A DNA stretch of 64,000 nucleotides from Parietaria judaica (Eukaryota > Streptophyta > Magnoliopsida > Rosales > Urticaceae): contig OX940870.1 in the NCBI GenBank assembly GCA_954871525.1, positions 7,595,501 to 7,659,500 of the forward strand, written 5' to 3'. This document shows positions 21,011 to 36,612 of the stretch, piece after piece. How positions within the stretch are numbered: the stretch's first letter is position 1; every line of letters starts with the position of its first letter. Below the pieces are notes generated by a model that saw nothing but the letters and a program-made list of their open reading frames with translations, did not search any database and was not told the origin of the DNA. Position numbers and translations under genes: made by a program.

Positions 21011-24000
21011 ATGGACCCCTCGATTATGAAGAAGCTCCTCGAAGATGACGAGGTTCGATTCTCTTCTATTTTCTTCCGAATTCCCAATTCTAGGGTTTTG
21101 TGGAAACCTGAGATCGTTTGGGGATTTTGGTGCCAAGGACGAGAGTATGCATTCGGGAGCAGAGGTGGACGCCTTCCAGGCTGCTCTCAACAGAGACATT
21201 GCTGGCGATTTTCCGGCTCCGCAGCCCTCCGCCTCGGACTCGGGTAACGTAAAACACATATATACAATTATGAATTTGTATCTATAGATTATCTTTATAG
21301 TTTGATTTTGGGGACCTGAGAGATGTTTGAAAGGAAAATCTTTTAGCTTTCCTGGCTCAAGGAAGTAATAGCGCGTCGAGTCAGTCGGTGTCGATGCCGC
21401 AGTACCAAACTGCTAACCGGGATGATAGTACTAACTACCAGATTCAGCAAGATCAAAGTTATTCGCATACTCGAGAAACAAATTCGTCTGGGAATGAGAT
21501 TGCCGAGCAACCACGCAATGTGGAGAATGTGCAACAACAAAATAATAATGCCCCTCAGGAAGTTCGCGAGGATCGTCAGGTTAGAGAAGCAACCGGGGTG
21601 CAGATGTCGGGGAAAAATCCTAATTCCGGGAGTGAGTCACAGTACTTGAAACTCCAGAAGATGAGCAATCAGCAAGCTACTGTCACGGAACAAGCAAGCA
21701 AACCGCCTGACCGTAAACAACAGGTTCCCTTTGGCCTGTTACTGCCGGTTTTGATAAACCAACTCGATAGAGATAAGGGCATGCAACTCACCGAATTATT
21801 TGGGAAACTTAAGGTTGAAGCTACACACGTTTTTCTTTCAAACATTATCGGGGTCTTAATTGTTTTAATATTCTGAATTGATATTTACTTTCGTTCATCT
21901 AGAGGGATGAAATATCGAAAGAGTCATTTGTGCGGCTCATCAGAGGCGTGGTTGGGGAACAAATGCTCAGACTGGCCGTACAATCTGTGCAAGCACAGGT
22001 ACGAATCCAATGGACTACGATTTCATTTAGATAATGTCACGATTGACCTTTAATCGAGCCCCGCACAATCAGATGGTAGGGCAACAATTGGATAAGAATC
22101 AAGCTCTACAAGCTCATCAAAAGGTTGCAAGCTCCTCTGCTGAGACCTCACAGATTCCCTCTTTGAAGGCCCAAGTACAACCTAATCAAGCCCATCAGAT
22201 TTCTAATGTGGGAGCTTCCAATCAAGAAAGAGATTCTTTAAAAGGACTTCACAAGCAGCAACCGCTACATTTTCCACCAACACCTTTTTCCGCATACGGG
22301 GTCAGTGGTCGTAACTCTCACTTTTATTCTGGAACAAATCCAAATACCTCAGCATTACCTGTGAAATCGCAATCACATGATTCACAAATGAGGCAGATGT
22401 CACAGCATCAAAACACGGGATCAAGTCAGGGCGCAAACATCTTGGCCGTTAAATTGGAGAGGCAAAATCCGAACAACGATTCTAGCAGAATGTATGGTGG
22501 ATCTCTTCCTCATTTTGCAAGCAATTCAACTAATCAACAGAAGCCAGTTCCGTGGCAAAGAGATCAGAATGGAGGCCCTTCGTCATCAATGTCCTATGTA
22601 AAACCTGAACCGTTGGATCAGGCTAATGAGATGCACCACAGGCTTCCTGTACCCAATTCACAGGGACTGCCTTCTGTTTCCGCTGCACAAACAGAACAGG
22701 GATCATCTGGGTTTTCCAGAGATGAGTCTGAGAAGCGACATTCAATAATGGGTTTTTCGAATAACCCATCTGCAGCCACAGCACCGCTGAATTCAGCGGC
22801 AAGGCAACATGATACTAATATCCAGGTGATTTTTTTTTCTTTTTTTCTTCAGGTGATTCTATATGCACCTTCTTCTTCTTCTTGTTCTTCTTTTTTTTTT
22901 TTCTTTCTTTCTTTTTTAAATCTCAATAGACGATCGTTGGCATTGAGCGACATTCATTTCGTTCTTGCGATGTTAACCACACACAATCACACGACAATCA
23001 ATCAATGCCAACAAACTGCTTTATTCAAAATTATACCGTTCTTGAGAATCTTTATCACTCTTATTTCTCTCTCTCTCTCTTCTCTCAAACTCTCTTTTCT
23101 CTCTGGCTTACAACTTAGAATTACACGTTGTGAGTCTCTCTCTGTTTCAATCTATTCCTAGGACCCTCTTATATTGTGGATTACTTGAAGAAAAGAAAAA
23201 CTCGTGAATGGATTTTTGATATTTTTTTAGGGAACTTATGAATGGATTTTTTCTTACAGTTTTTTGTTGTTTTACTTTTACCCTTTGTTTTCGAATCTCA
23301 GAGAAATTTGTGGTGTGCTGTACTTCTCTTTTCTATCGGAGGTTCTCTATTTGATAGGATGATCTCCTCATATTAATATATTTTGTTATTACTCCTATCA
23401 TTATTGTCAGGTAGGATCACGTGCACCTTCTGGAGCATATGCCGTCAATAGTAATAATAACAACAACAACAATAATAATAATAACAAGACACCTCCGAGA
23501 AAGCCTGTCGTTGGCCAGAAGAAACCACTTGAAGCACTTGGTTCTTCACCGCCACCCGCAAGGTTGGATAATCTAATGCTACTATTTAATTTTCTTCCTT
23601 TATACCTTTTTTGTGTGGAATACTCTTTTACACAAGTATTGCCAATGGATGTGACTTGCAGTAAGAAGCCAAAGGTATCCGGGAACTTTTTGGATCAAAG
23701 TATTGAACAACTCAACGACGTTACAGCTGTTAGTGGAGTTAACCTTAGGGTACGGTCGCTGACCATCTTCGAATATGTCCATGGTTAGGAATCAGCTAAT
23801 GAAGAGTTTTTGTTTTTGGCCCCGCCCTCTCAATATTTTTGTGTTGAAAAACAGGAAGAGGAAGAACAACTATTTTCTGGGCCCAAGGAAGATAGTCGAG
23901 TTTCGGAAGCTTCTCGAAAAGCCATGCAGGAAGAAGAAGAAAGATCGCTTTTGCAAAAGAATCCCCTGCAGAAAAAATTGGCAGAAATCAGTTCAGTCAA

Positions 24001-26000
24001 TATTCTCTTCTATATTAAGTGAATGCATCAAAATTCAATTTTATTTTATGGATCACGGCTTTAGAACCGGTGAATCCTTTGTCATTGCTTAATGCTCTTT
24101 CAATAGCCAAACATTACTACTTCATGGGCCAATCCTACTAAAGCAAGATTAAATAAATGACATAATTTTATTGAGTAACATAATTAAACATGGATAAAGT
24201 CAAGGTCCGTGACACTGAGCCTGATATTTCTTCTATGTATTCTGCTGCAGTGGCCAAGTCCGGGTTAAAATGTATAAACAGCGACGTGGAGCGATGCTTG
24301 TCACTGGTGAGACACAACTATCTGCTTGTTTATTGTCCTTTGGAAAGCTCCATGCATAGTACTTTTTATTTGTTGCTAACTGCTAATCGAACTTCTAGTG
24401 TGTCGAGGAAAGAATGCGTGGACTGATAGATAATCTAATCAGATTGTCGAAGCAGGTAGGTTTGTTCCATTTCTCATCTTTTCCCGTAACTTTCTTGGTT
24501 CATTTACTAATCATATGGTTCTTTATTTTGAGAGTAGCGTGTTGATGCTGAAAAATCAAGACACCAGATCATTACCACCTCGGATGTCCGGCTTCAAATT
24601 ATGGCAATGAACCAAAAAGAAAAGGAAGAGTGGGACAAGAAAAACGCTGAGGCAGAAAAGCTGCGTAAACAAAATGACGTAAGTTGGTACAGTTGTTTTT
24701 TCGTGCACTGAATAATTTCTGATCGATCAAAACAAGAGGTTATAATCGTGTTTTTAGAGACTGCTTTTCTAGAATAAAGAAAATTGACTTACTAATTTGA
24801 CTAAGTTTATTGACCTGTTCTTCAGGATTATACGCACTCTAGCATATACGCATTTGAATTATTCATGCTAACAAAATATACGATTGGCGTTTGTAATGGA
24901 AGTTTCAAAAATCTTTTGCTCTTATATTCAGCCCGAAAGCATTAATGGAGTTGATTCTGACAACAAGGAGAAAGATGATGGCCGTGGTAAATCCTTGAAG
25001 GTAGAATTACTTCTCCATAATTTTGGAAATAGTTCTCATATCGTTGGACATTGTTAAAAAAAGTTATTTTTGTCTTAGACTCAGGTGAATAAAGAGGAAG
25101 ATGACAAAATGAGGACAACGGCTGCAAATGTTGCAGCCCGAGCTGCGGTCGGTGGAGACGACATGCTGTCCAAGTGGCAGCTTATGGCGGAGCAAGCTAA
25201 GCAAAAGCGTGAAGGAGGGTCAGATTCCGGTTCCATGTCACAAACGGGCAAGGACGGAAACCGTACATCGACAACCGCAAGAACTCTGAAGGATGATTCT
25301 GAGAAACAAGGTTTTGCTCATGGTAAGTGCCTGTTAGCTAAATCAACTCTGTAAATATATTGCTCTATCCGTTTCCCATGCTCCCCCATCGACTTAGTGA
25401 GAATGTTCAAATCGGGATCCATGTTTAAAATCCGCTACTTTTTTTTTCTTTCCATTTTTTTTATTTTCAAAACCTGATGCGGTCTATAATTTTCCAAAAT
25501 CCAGAATCCATATCCAGATTCTGGGCTTCGGGCCTGGTTTTACCCTAGCTTATATGCACATCCCCTTAATAGTTGTGTTAGTTGGCTAATTTGACCCGAC
25601 CCTTTATTGGTACATAGACTTATTTAGTGTGGACCGGAACAAAATAGTCATGAACGGTATAATGGGGCCCGGTCCGGGCCAACCCACTGACATTTATGCC
25701 CTTCCATCCATAAGCTTCTTAGAATATTTAAACACACTATTGGATGAGCTCATATCAAGTTATTAGGAAACGTTAAATTGGATAAGTTTTGGCTATTGTT
25801 ATATTACTGATGCCGATTTTCTTTCAGGTGGCGCGAAAAAGTTTGGAAGGAATCAAGTTATGATGCCTCAAACGAGGGTGGTTCGTCGGATCACCGTGAA
25901 GGATGTCGTTGCTGTCTTAGAAAGGGAACCCCAGATGTCCAAGTCCACTCTCATATACCGCTTGTACGACAAAATCCGATCCGACGCAACACCTGAATAA
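21011..26000 (+). CDS. TAF4: Transcription initiation factor TFIID subunit 4
   Basis: TAF4 is a core TFIID subunit that pairs with TAF12 through a histone fold. Fourteen coding exons: 21011-21052, 21138-21243, 21347-21813, 21903-21998, 22073-22825, 23411-23562, 23662-23749, 23855-23990, 24251-24306, 24399-24455, 24538-24678, 24932-25000, 25085-25322 and 25828-26000. They total 2574 bases, 857 residues, with consistent phases. The N terminus is [14 protein letters not shown]. An RST domain lies at about 170-237 ([15 protein letters not shown] ... [19 protein letters not shown]). A long Gln/Ser/Asn-rich linker follows, including 11 consecutive Asn codons in exon 6. The conserved C-terminal TAF4 domain (about 545-857) includes [37 protein letters not shown] and [20 protein letters not shown]. 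Exon 13 could also start 6 bases earlier (TAG then CAG), adding two residues. Confidence 0.94.
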
Positions 26001-26851
26001 ACCAATAGATTAGAACCCGTGTTTAGTTTCTGGCGTTGACCTAATGTGTTGACCTAATTAATAGCTATGAGCTTTAATGTTGCACTTCCGAGTAAAATTG
26101 GTGGTGATGGTTTTGAATGCAAATAATATAAGTTTCAATGACGTGTATTCTTTCGTCTCAAGCTAAATTATTTTTGGGCTTCCTTCACTTCTTTGTGAGT
26201 TGAACCACACTCTTTACAACAGAAGAATCTCGTTAAACTAATACTTGATAAATTAATAATTTTATAAAATAATACTTTTGCACGGTCCGGACATTAACTA
26301 ATATAATTAAATTATCCATTGATAAATAATAACCTCGATAATATCATTAAGTCCCAAGGATATTAATTTATAAAAGTTTTATTGTATTTGTAGTTTTTTT
26401 ATTTTTTGAATTTGATTATTATATATATATATAAAATCGTTCGGAAGTTTTGTCTTGTTCTTTGGTTATTTAACTTATTACCATCTTGTTCTTCAACGTT
26501 TAAAAACAAACGACATCTATGCTCAACAGTTCTATATAATCTTGCAACTGAAACAGCAGATATTCTGTTTGTCGTTTAGTCCAAAACGACAATAAATTTA
26601 AGTAAACGACATGTGTATTCCAAAGAGGCAGAGAGCTTTCCTACTACTCGTCCGTTTTGACTTTTGACTTTTGACCTCGGACAAAATGTACTTTCTCCAT
26701 GGATTTGATTTTTCGTAATTATTTAATATTAAAATAAAACCTAAAAAATCTGACTCTCATCGGCTCGGCTTGGCTTAGGCCTCCATCTCCATGATCGTCC
26801 AGCTTCGTCTCTGTGAACCAAAACCTCTGAACGTGCTCGAGTCCTATCGCC
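26001..26851. other. TAF4-CK2 spacer and CK2 promoter
   Basis: Contains the TAF4 3' untranslated region, a short TA run near 26420 and AAACGACA/TGTCGTTT motifs at 26508, 26570, 26583 and 26604, about 250-340 bases upstream of the CK2 start. The CK2 leader probably starts in the last 100 bases. Confidence 0.5.
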
Positions 26852-29289
<2,438 letters not shown>

Positions 29290-30039
29290 CCCGAGTCGGA
29301 CTTCCGGTTGTTCATAGTATCCCGTTTTCGTGCGTGTATCTTATTTTTGTATTTTTCCTTGTCAAAATGTAAACTTTGTTGTATGCTATGCCATATCCAA
29401 CTAATTGTTTGTGACTTTTTCAAGTCCTGGACTTTTGTCACTGTGCACATTGCTACTACATCCATTAAAGGATGTATATTTATCTTCATAAAGAATGTCA
29501 TCTTAAAGAGGTTACGCAGTTATGGTGTTTTAGTTACTCATGTATTTTAACTTAACATATACGTCTCACTCACTTATGTTGTAGTCGGGGAATTTCGGAT
29601 TTGTATCGTCACGACTTACAAAAAAAAAAAAAAAAAAAGCGTCCATGCTCTCGAAGGATCAGAATGGTCTTCTTCGATTGTTAGCTATAAATTTAACGAG
29701 GATACACGCGCACGTAAATTCCCGTCGGTAGAAACAATCTTCGTTGATCTTTTCACGACGACGCAGCAGATTATTTTCCACGATATTTATAACCTCCACT
29801 GAACGACCACTTGTTGTATTTTGTGAACAAAACTTATCTATTTCGATCACTTTAGTATATTATAACTATTTTTGTTTGTGTCAAGCAACACAAGTCACAA
29901 TGTATTAAACGAACAACACACTTTTGAAGGCATGAGTTTGCAGGGAGTAGAAATACAACCATTCCAACTTGAGCCAGCGAGTCATAAACACAGGATTTCA
30001 GCTATATATATATATATATATATATATAGTATGATATAT
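29290..30039. other. CK2 3' region and convergent spacer
   Basis: Probably holds the CK2 3' untranslated region. An A18 homopolymer occurs near 29619-29636 and a TA microsatellite at 30003-30028. Frames in this stretch are not convincing genes. Confidence 0.5.
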
Positions 30040-30944
30040 TCATTTGGTGAGATGAGGAAAGCATGCGGACACGTCAGACTTGGGATGCTTGGCTTCGGCG
30101 TGTTCCCTGCACTTCACCTCCGAGGTCGTGCATATGAATGTTTGCATGCAAACCTTGCACTGAAACAACAACCCAAAACAAAAATTATTGCAAGGCAGCA
30201 AGGGAAAACCAAGTCCGGCCCGACCCGTCTCGTAGATTGCACTTGCGGTATAGCTAGATTCGGACATTTGAGGCTTGTAGACCTTTCGGACCTATCGTCT
30301 TTTGCGTAAAATTAGTTAATTTTCTGTTGCTTTATGATCAGGGGCGGATCTATGAAGATCATAAAGAAAGGCCGTAGTCCCCTCGGTTTTTTTTTCGAAA
30401 ACGTTCAAAAATTTCCCAAGCCTATTTTCTAACAAAAGACTCATCAATACAACTAGTCCACAAGTTTCAGAAATGCCATGCATTAAACATGTAATCCCTG
30501 CTTTACGTATAATAACAAGCTAAAATGAAAAGAAAATAAAAGAATTTGTGTATATGAAGAACTGGGTGAATTTACTCTCTGCTTACCTGTATGCTCATAG
30601 CTTTCTTGTTTGCTTCAAGCTGGCTTCCTACAAAATCCCAAAAAAAAAAAAAAAAAACACTGATCAGAAAATTGAAATCAATTGCCTATAAGTTTTTTTT
30701 TTTTGGTTTCTGGAATTCTAGTTTTCCTTCTCCAAAAATTCAATTTGGTTAGATCAAATTTCTCATGCAACACAAATCCACAAGAGATTGTAAAATTAAA
30801 GCCTTGAAAGTTATAACTCTTCTCTAATATTGTTACTGAAAATTAATATATATTAATAAATAAATAAAAACCTTTGGCCCCTTTCTGCTTCTCCAAGTTC
30901 CTCTCACGAGCCATCTTGGCCTTTTGACCGTTGCCTCCACCCAT
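30040..30944 (-). CDS. Small SERF/4F5-like zinc-finger protein, 77 residues
   Basis: Three minus-strand exons: 30872-30944, 30587-30627 and 30040-30159 (73, 41 and 120 bases; 77 residues; phases fit). The basic N terminus MGGGNGQKAKMARERNLEKQ followed by KGAKGSQLEANKKAMSIQ matches the 4F5/SERF-like region. The C terminus has a C2H2-type finger (CKVCMQTFICTT ... CREHAEAKHP) and ends FPHLTK. The same layout is known in the uncharacterised Arabidopsis protein At2g23090 and its animal zinc-finger relatives. Its biochemical role is not established; SERF-like segments are linked to protein aggregation in animals. A minus-strand TATA box lies upstream at 31064-31057. Confidence 0.9.
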
Positions 30945-31056
30945 CCTCTCTGAAACTGAAACACTAATTTGTTTTTTGTTTTTTTTTTTTTTAAGAGAGA
31001 AATATATGTGTTGAAAACTGGCCAAGTAGTAGTGAGGAAGATGACAAGTACGTGGG

Positions 31057-31064
31057 TATTTATA
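31057..31064 (-). promoter_or_regulatory. TATA box of the SERF/zinc-finger gene
   Basis: CTCTATAAATACCC on the minus strand, 113-120 bases upstream of the start codon at 30944. It predicts transcription start near 31030 and a leader of about 85 bases. Confidence 0.6.
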
Positions 31065-34000
31065 GAGGGCTTGAATAATTGAGATTTAGGTGAAGTGGGT
31101 TGTGACGATTTAACACTGATATTAACAATTCCAAAGAGATAAAACGCAATATCCAAATGATTAACAATTAACATCACATCGGATCTAATATTATGTGCAG
31201 ATAATTATGTTTAATTAAAGTCAAGAGTCAATCCTAACCTTCACATTACTTGCTGATTACATAAATTAATTATTAGGTTGATATAAACCATGGTTTTCTT
31301 GAAATGGCATTAATTAAAACTTGGTCTAAGGACAGTTTGGTGTCTCAATAAATGCATTTTATTGATGCATTAATGTGGGTTGACGTTGAAGCATAGACAA
31401 TTTTTTTTTTCGGTATCATTATGCACCAAACAAATTAACAATTATATGAAGTAAAAAAAAAAATTATGCTATTGCAGACTCAAAAGAAAGTTTATGTCAT
31501 CAACAAATAATTAACCAAAAACTAAATACAAAAAAAAAAAAAAAACTTGTGAAATTTCTACCATTGAAAGTGCCAAATTGAACATTACAGCTAAAAGCCA
31601 CTCAATAGTCAATATATGGTGGTCCATTCCATACATTGAATTTCTGAAGCACAATAAATTGTGGCGAAAGAAATTCATGTTCTTTGTCATTTTTATTTTA
31701 TTTTATAATATATATATATATATATTTTATTTTTTTTGGGTACAAGTGTCTCCTTTTCCCTCTGTAATGATGAGTTGGTGTTTGGTGGTAGTTTGGATTT
31801 TGGAACCAAGCAATAAATTTTCAATTGTGTTTTGCTCTTTAAGTGTGATTAGTGCTGAGTTAAGCATTGTAATTTTGGACTAACGAAAATTGTATAAAGT
31901 TGTTTGATCCTTTAAGCTATCTTTTTTATCTACACAATAACAAGCAATGTTCTGGCTAGTTAATTATATTCACTTTTGTCCCTCCAAACTTACACAGTCA
32001 CATATCTCATGTCTTAATCCAATTAACTTGGAATAATTTCATAATTTTTAAAATAAACTCTGGAGTAAAATGGGTAAAAATAAATAAATAAAAGATAAGC
32101 ATTTAAAAACCAAATCTAGGGTAAAAACACTTTAAATTACTTAGCACCAACTACAGTAAGCAGGTTCATGTTAAATGCTCTATATGTAATTATGTATACA
32201 ATAAGAACCGGTAATGTGAGTGTTCTTTCTGTAATTATGGTTCCCGGATTTTTTTTTAAATAACAATTTTTGGTACACCATATTTACAACATTGAAATAT
32301 AAGTAGTGCTATCAATAAATTTTGAAAATGAAATAAAATAAAAAGAATATAGATTACTTGCACCAGAGATACTAGGAAGTTGGATCTAATTTTACGAAGT
32401 TAAGGATAATTATTGGCTTGTTTTGGATATTTTCGTTAATCCACTTGTTTGTATAAATTTGGAGAGAAGTGAGAATTTCGCTTTTAGATTTTTTTTTCTT
32501 TTAATTTTTACAGTAATGGTGCGTTTAGTTCAACTTAAAAAAATCTATTTTTGTTTTTAAAATAAATTAAACTACTCTTTTAGTGTTTGGTAATATTGCT
32601 GTTACAAAAAATCTAAAAGCAATTTTAGATTTTTGTACACGAGTCGTAAAAGCTAAGATTCATAGGTGTTTTTTTTTTTCTTTCTAAAAACGAAAATACG
32701 TTTTTTAGTTTATTAAGTCTTTTTACCCTAATATTTTTTTTTACCTAACGATAAATCAACTTTTGTTACCAACAACAACTGTTTTATAAACAATTTACCA
32801 ACCACTTGTCATTTTTTTACACGTATTTTTTTTTACAAACTGAAACTATAAATAATTTTAAAAAAAAAAAGTTAAGGTGTAACAAACGGGTCTATTATAT
32901 ATATATTTCAAAAACAGTTAAAATGAAACTTGACTTAAATATATATATTTTTTATACCTTCCTACCATTTTAATTTTTCAAAAATCCATAATTATCCTTC
33001 ATACTTCTAGAATTATTAATTTAATGCAATCTTATTTTATATTTTTAATAAAAAATATAATATATATTCCAAAAAGGCAAAATATTATCAATTATGAAAG
33101 TAAGAGATTAAAATTTTTAGTAGCTAACAAAAAAACGAATACAATCAAAGGTAATTGTCTATACTTTATAGTTTATACTTTATAGAGGGTATATTTTTTT
33201 ATAAAATAAAATATAAAAATAAAGCATATAAAAACAATTTCCCGTAAGAAAGTACGAGACGTAAAAATATTAACCATGATTCATGTGGTTAAGAGATTGA
33301 CCGTTTTTAGTTATTGTTTTGTTGTGTGATTAGCAGAATGTAAATAAGAAAAAAAAAAATGAAGTAGTGTGCTTACGTGGATTTATTAAGGGTATTTCTG
33401 GTCTTCTAGAAGCACGCTATAACGAGTCAGATCCAACACCATCATTTGCTTCTTTATCTTATTGTTTGGCTCTTATCTCTATTTATTAAAATGTCCATCG
33501 AATTTTTATTTATAATATAATGTTTCTATTTGTGTCAGATTGGATAACGTCCACGTAGATATCTGGCCTTCGAATGCATTTACATAAACAATTTCTAAGA
33601 AATTGAAATTGAACGACAAGTTATAGTAAACTGTAATTATAATTAGCATAAGTTCGCGCCGTAAAAAATCATAATGAAATATCTTTCAAAATAAAAATAA
33701 AAATAGAGACCTTGATTTTCACTAGCAATTGATACATTTCGCGTGACTTGAAAAGTCATCGCCAGCTCATATGTGGGTCCCACATCAACCTTCAAGAACA
33801 TAAATCATTATTTATGTTTAATAATTTTATTCAAATATTTCTTATAGAAAAACTATATTTAATATTGGATCATGAAATAAAAGAATATATATATATATAT
33901 ATATATTTGATAGAAAAATAATTATCTGCCATAAAATTATGCAGTTACAGTAATTATATTTTTTTTATATATAAATGAAGATTTGAAAACAAATATTAGA

Positions 34001-34480
34001 ATAATTATCTTTCTTTAATCCTATACATCATTTTGATGGCAATTTAATGTCATAACATTCAAGTAAATGGTAAATTTTTAAAAAATAACAAGCATATTAT
34101 TGCTGAGGAGTCAGTATATATTTATTTAATGAGATGCTTGTCAAAAATAATATATTCCATGTCAGAAAAAAGAATTTAAAAATCAAGAATGTTTAAATTT
34201 TCACATAATCTTATATCGAATTCCAGTATAATTTATATTTATATTTTATAAATTTTAAATTAAGCTTTGATTTTAGAGAATGATGATAGGGCACAAAAAT
34301 AGACTGTTTCATTTAGAGACTAATGTGAAACATTAAGATGATTAAAGGGTAAAAATGTAATTAATCGAAAAAATTATAAACAGGTTAAAAGCGAAACGCT
34401 GCGCTAAGAATATGCTTTCCGTTTCTCTGCAGATATCCTTTCCTCTTCGGTCTCTCTCCCCTCATCACTCTCTGATCATC
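31065..34480. other. AT-rich gene-free region of 3.4 kb
   Basis: Dominated by A/T homopolymers and short TA runs (for example 31707-31726 and 33885-33906). No tRNA, no credible coding frame and no terminal-repeat element with a target duplication was recognised. The last 100 bases become pyrimidine-rich and are probably the leader of the ACBP3-like gene. Confidence 0.5.
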
Positions 34481-34536
34481 GATTGATCGACCTAGGGTTT
34501 CCTTTTCCTCCATTGATCTCTGCTGCTGAAACAACC

Positions 34537-35727
34537 ATGGAGCTTTTCGGTGAGCTCTTCTTCACGGCCTCTCTCGCTCTTTTCCTCTCCTTCCTCGTCG
34601 CCAAGCTCGTCGCCGTGGCCATGGCCGTCGGCGATTCCGACTCCAACTCAACTTCTACACTCTCCGACGAGGTTTTTGCCGCCGCGTCGAGAGTTCAGAC
34701 CTTGGAAATCGAGACTAAGGTCGAGTCGATCGACGAAACTCCTGAGAAGGTCGATCATCTACAAGAGGAAGTCGCGGAAGTTCCAGAGCGTCTTGTACAG
34801 GAATCCGAAGTTTTCGAAGCGTCGCGAGAGGTTCCTGACGTCATCGCTGCGGAATCGGCGACGAACGACGCCGTTTCTCCTTCACCGGAGGAGGTTGGAG
34901 TCTCGGCCGAAGAATCGCAGGAGCTTGGTAAAGAGGAGGCGAGCGAGGTTGAACCGCGTCGTAGCGTCGGCGACGATGACGACTGGGAAGGTGTCGACAG
35001 GGACGAGTTGGAGAACGATTTCGCGGCGGCGGTGAAGTTCGCGGAGGCTCGCGGCGGCGATGATCCTGCAAATGTGTTGGGGAGCGATGCACAGATGGAG
35101 CTGCACGGGCTTCGCAAGGTTGCTACCGAAGGGGCTTGCCGCGCGCCTATGCCTCAGGCTCTTGACCCTTCGGACCAAGCCAAGTGGTACTAAGCTTTTC
35201 ATGGCCTTATCTGGTTTCAACATTTTTTTTTTATATATATATTATTTGGTTCATTTCCGTTTGTCCTTTGGTGGGTAGTTGGATTTTAGTGTGAGCTTTG
35301 CATAGAGATGATGTGAATATCCTTTTGCTTGTATTCCCTTGTGAAGGATCAACACAAACAAAAAGAACACACTTCTTTATAGATCATGTAGAGAAACCGG
35401 AACCCAATATTACTAATGTGAATCTTCTTCAGTCTTCTCCAAAAACGTTCGGCTTTGAATCCAAATTGGTTCAACAGAACATACATGAACTTTGAAAACT
35501 CTAGTTTTAGAAGACACCAGACTATACCAAGCTACACGGTATAGCTTCATTGGTAGCTATAATAACAGGGTTGACAGCTGCTATGTGTGAGTGATGGAGG
35601 GAAGTGGTTGCGTTGTGCAAGGAATGCGTGGGAGAAGCTCGGGAATCTGACACCGGAGATGGCTATGGAGCAGTACATCACCCTTCTTTCGGAGAAGTTT
35701 CCGCGGTGGATGGAACACCAGTTCGCG
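34537..35727 (+). CDS. ACBP3-like acyl-CoA-binding protein (C terminus unresolved)
   Basis: Two well-supported exons: 34537-35186 and 35622-35727 (donor GTG|GTACTA, acceptor TGCAAG|GAATGC, completing a Trp codon). The ATG has a strong context (AACCATGG). The N terminus MELFGELFFTASLALFLSFL is a signal peptide or membrane anchor. An acidic low-complexity region spans about 35-150. The ACB domain starts near 153 (ELENDFAAAVKFAEARGG), continues DAQMELHGLRKVATEGACRA and AKWNAWEKLGNLTPEMAMEQY and ends KFPRW. Plant ACBP3 proteins bind acyl-CoAs/phospholipids at membranes or in the apoplast and affect autophagy and leaf senescence. Oddities: the usual YGLYK motif reads HGLRK here. After EHQFA the frame either reads on to a stop at 35769 or splices (acceptor near 35848) into a short ALRWMRMNPPDR exon; I cannot decide. 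Confidence 0.8.
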
Positions 35728-35769
35728 GTTAGTCAGCATTGCTTTTGCAAGTTTCCATATAGATTGTAG

Positions 35770-36225
35770 CATTATTACTATGTTTCTCTTAGCACGGCCC
35801 ATTCAAAAGCTTTTCCGATGCGACTCAAGTATTGTATATTTTTTTAGGCTCTGCGGTGGATGCGGATGAATCCGCCCGATAGGTTCACTAATGAGTTTGT
35901 TGGATTAGGGATTTTTTTGAAATAGCACTTTCGCGGTAGACTAAATTGTCGTTCGATACGAAATTTAATTTACTATTATAACCCCGTTTGATTCGAAACA
36001 CGATCTGTTTCAGGCTACAGGATGACCGTGACGCTCCTCTATTTGATCTCGGACACCATAGGTGCTGTTTTCTTGGCTTGCAAGGAAGTTCTCATCACCC
36101 AATAAAAAACTTTAAACAGGTGGTTGTGATGCATTTTGAATGTGGTACGACTGTCATTTAATTGCTCTATAGCTATTATGACGTGTGTATATATACCATC
36201 TATGTATCTTCTGTCCATATATGCG

Positions 36226-36267
<42 letters not shown>

Positions 36268-36612
36268 AAACGTTGATCTCTATATTGACATTTATTTTCC
36301 TGCGTTTGAAGTTAAACTACTCGTATACGTTTCTGAATACAGCGTTTAAAAGCTCTTTGACCTTGTAATTGCGTTTACAGAATTTTAATTTGGTCAAACA
36401 ATATTACCATCTTCCTAGTTAACTTCACCAATTTGAAGAGGAATTACTCCAAAGTTTATTGCGCTACGACAGCTACATAGTTATTATCTAGAGATGACCC
36501 AGAAAAAAAGAAAAGAAAAGGAAAAGCATGAAATAAAAAAAATAAAAAAAAACTAAAAAAACTAGCATTTTATTTTGTTTCGTGAAGCAAACATAGTTGA
36601 CTTTTTGTCAAA
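35770..36612. other. Spacer, possibly with terminal exon(s) of the ACBP3-like gene
   Basis: A TTTTTTTAG|GCTCTGCGG acceptor near 35848 and a TGTTTCAG|GCTACAGG acceptor near 36014 could begin 3' exons of the upstream gene; their reading frames are short and unfamiliar. A TA microsatellite spans 36229-36265. The 36550-36612 end is probably the 3' untranslated region of the glycine-rich gene. Confidence 0.35.

Noticed and set aside
22031..22072. Earlier acceptor (TTTAG at 22030) for TAF4 exon 5
   Set aside because: In frame, but it would leave a 32-base intron, too short for plant splicing; the CAG at 22070-22072 gives 74 bases.
22826..23161. Continuation of the long TAF4 exon 5 frame past 22825
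   Set aside because: Beyond the AG|GTGATT donor the frame becomes Phe/Ser low-complexity, and the next conserved TAF4 segment starts in phase at 23411; the extension is intron.
31065..34480. Search for a hidden gene in the 3.4-kb spacer
   Set aside because: Only short AT-rich frames without splice-consistent continuation or family motifs.
34483..34536. N-terminal extension of the ACBP3-like protein
   Set aside because: The frame is open, but there is no ATG; the first ATG with good context is 34537 and starts a clear membrane anchor.
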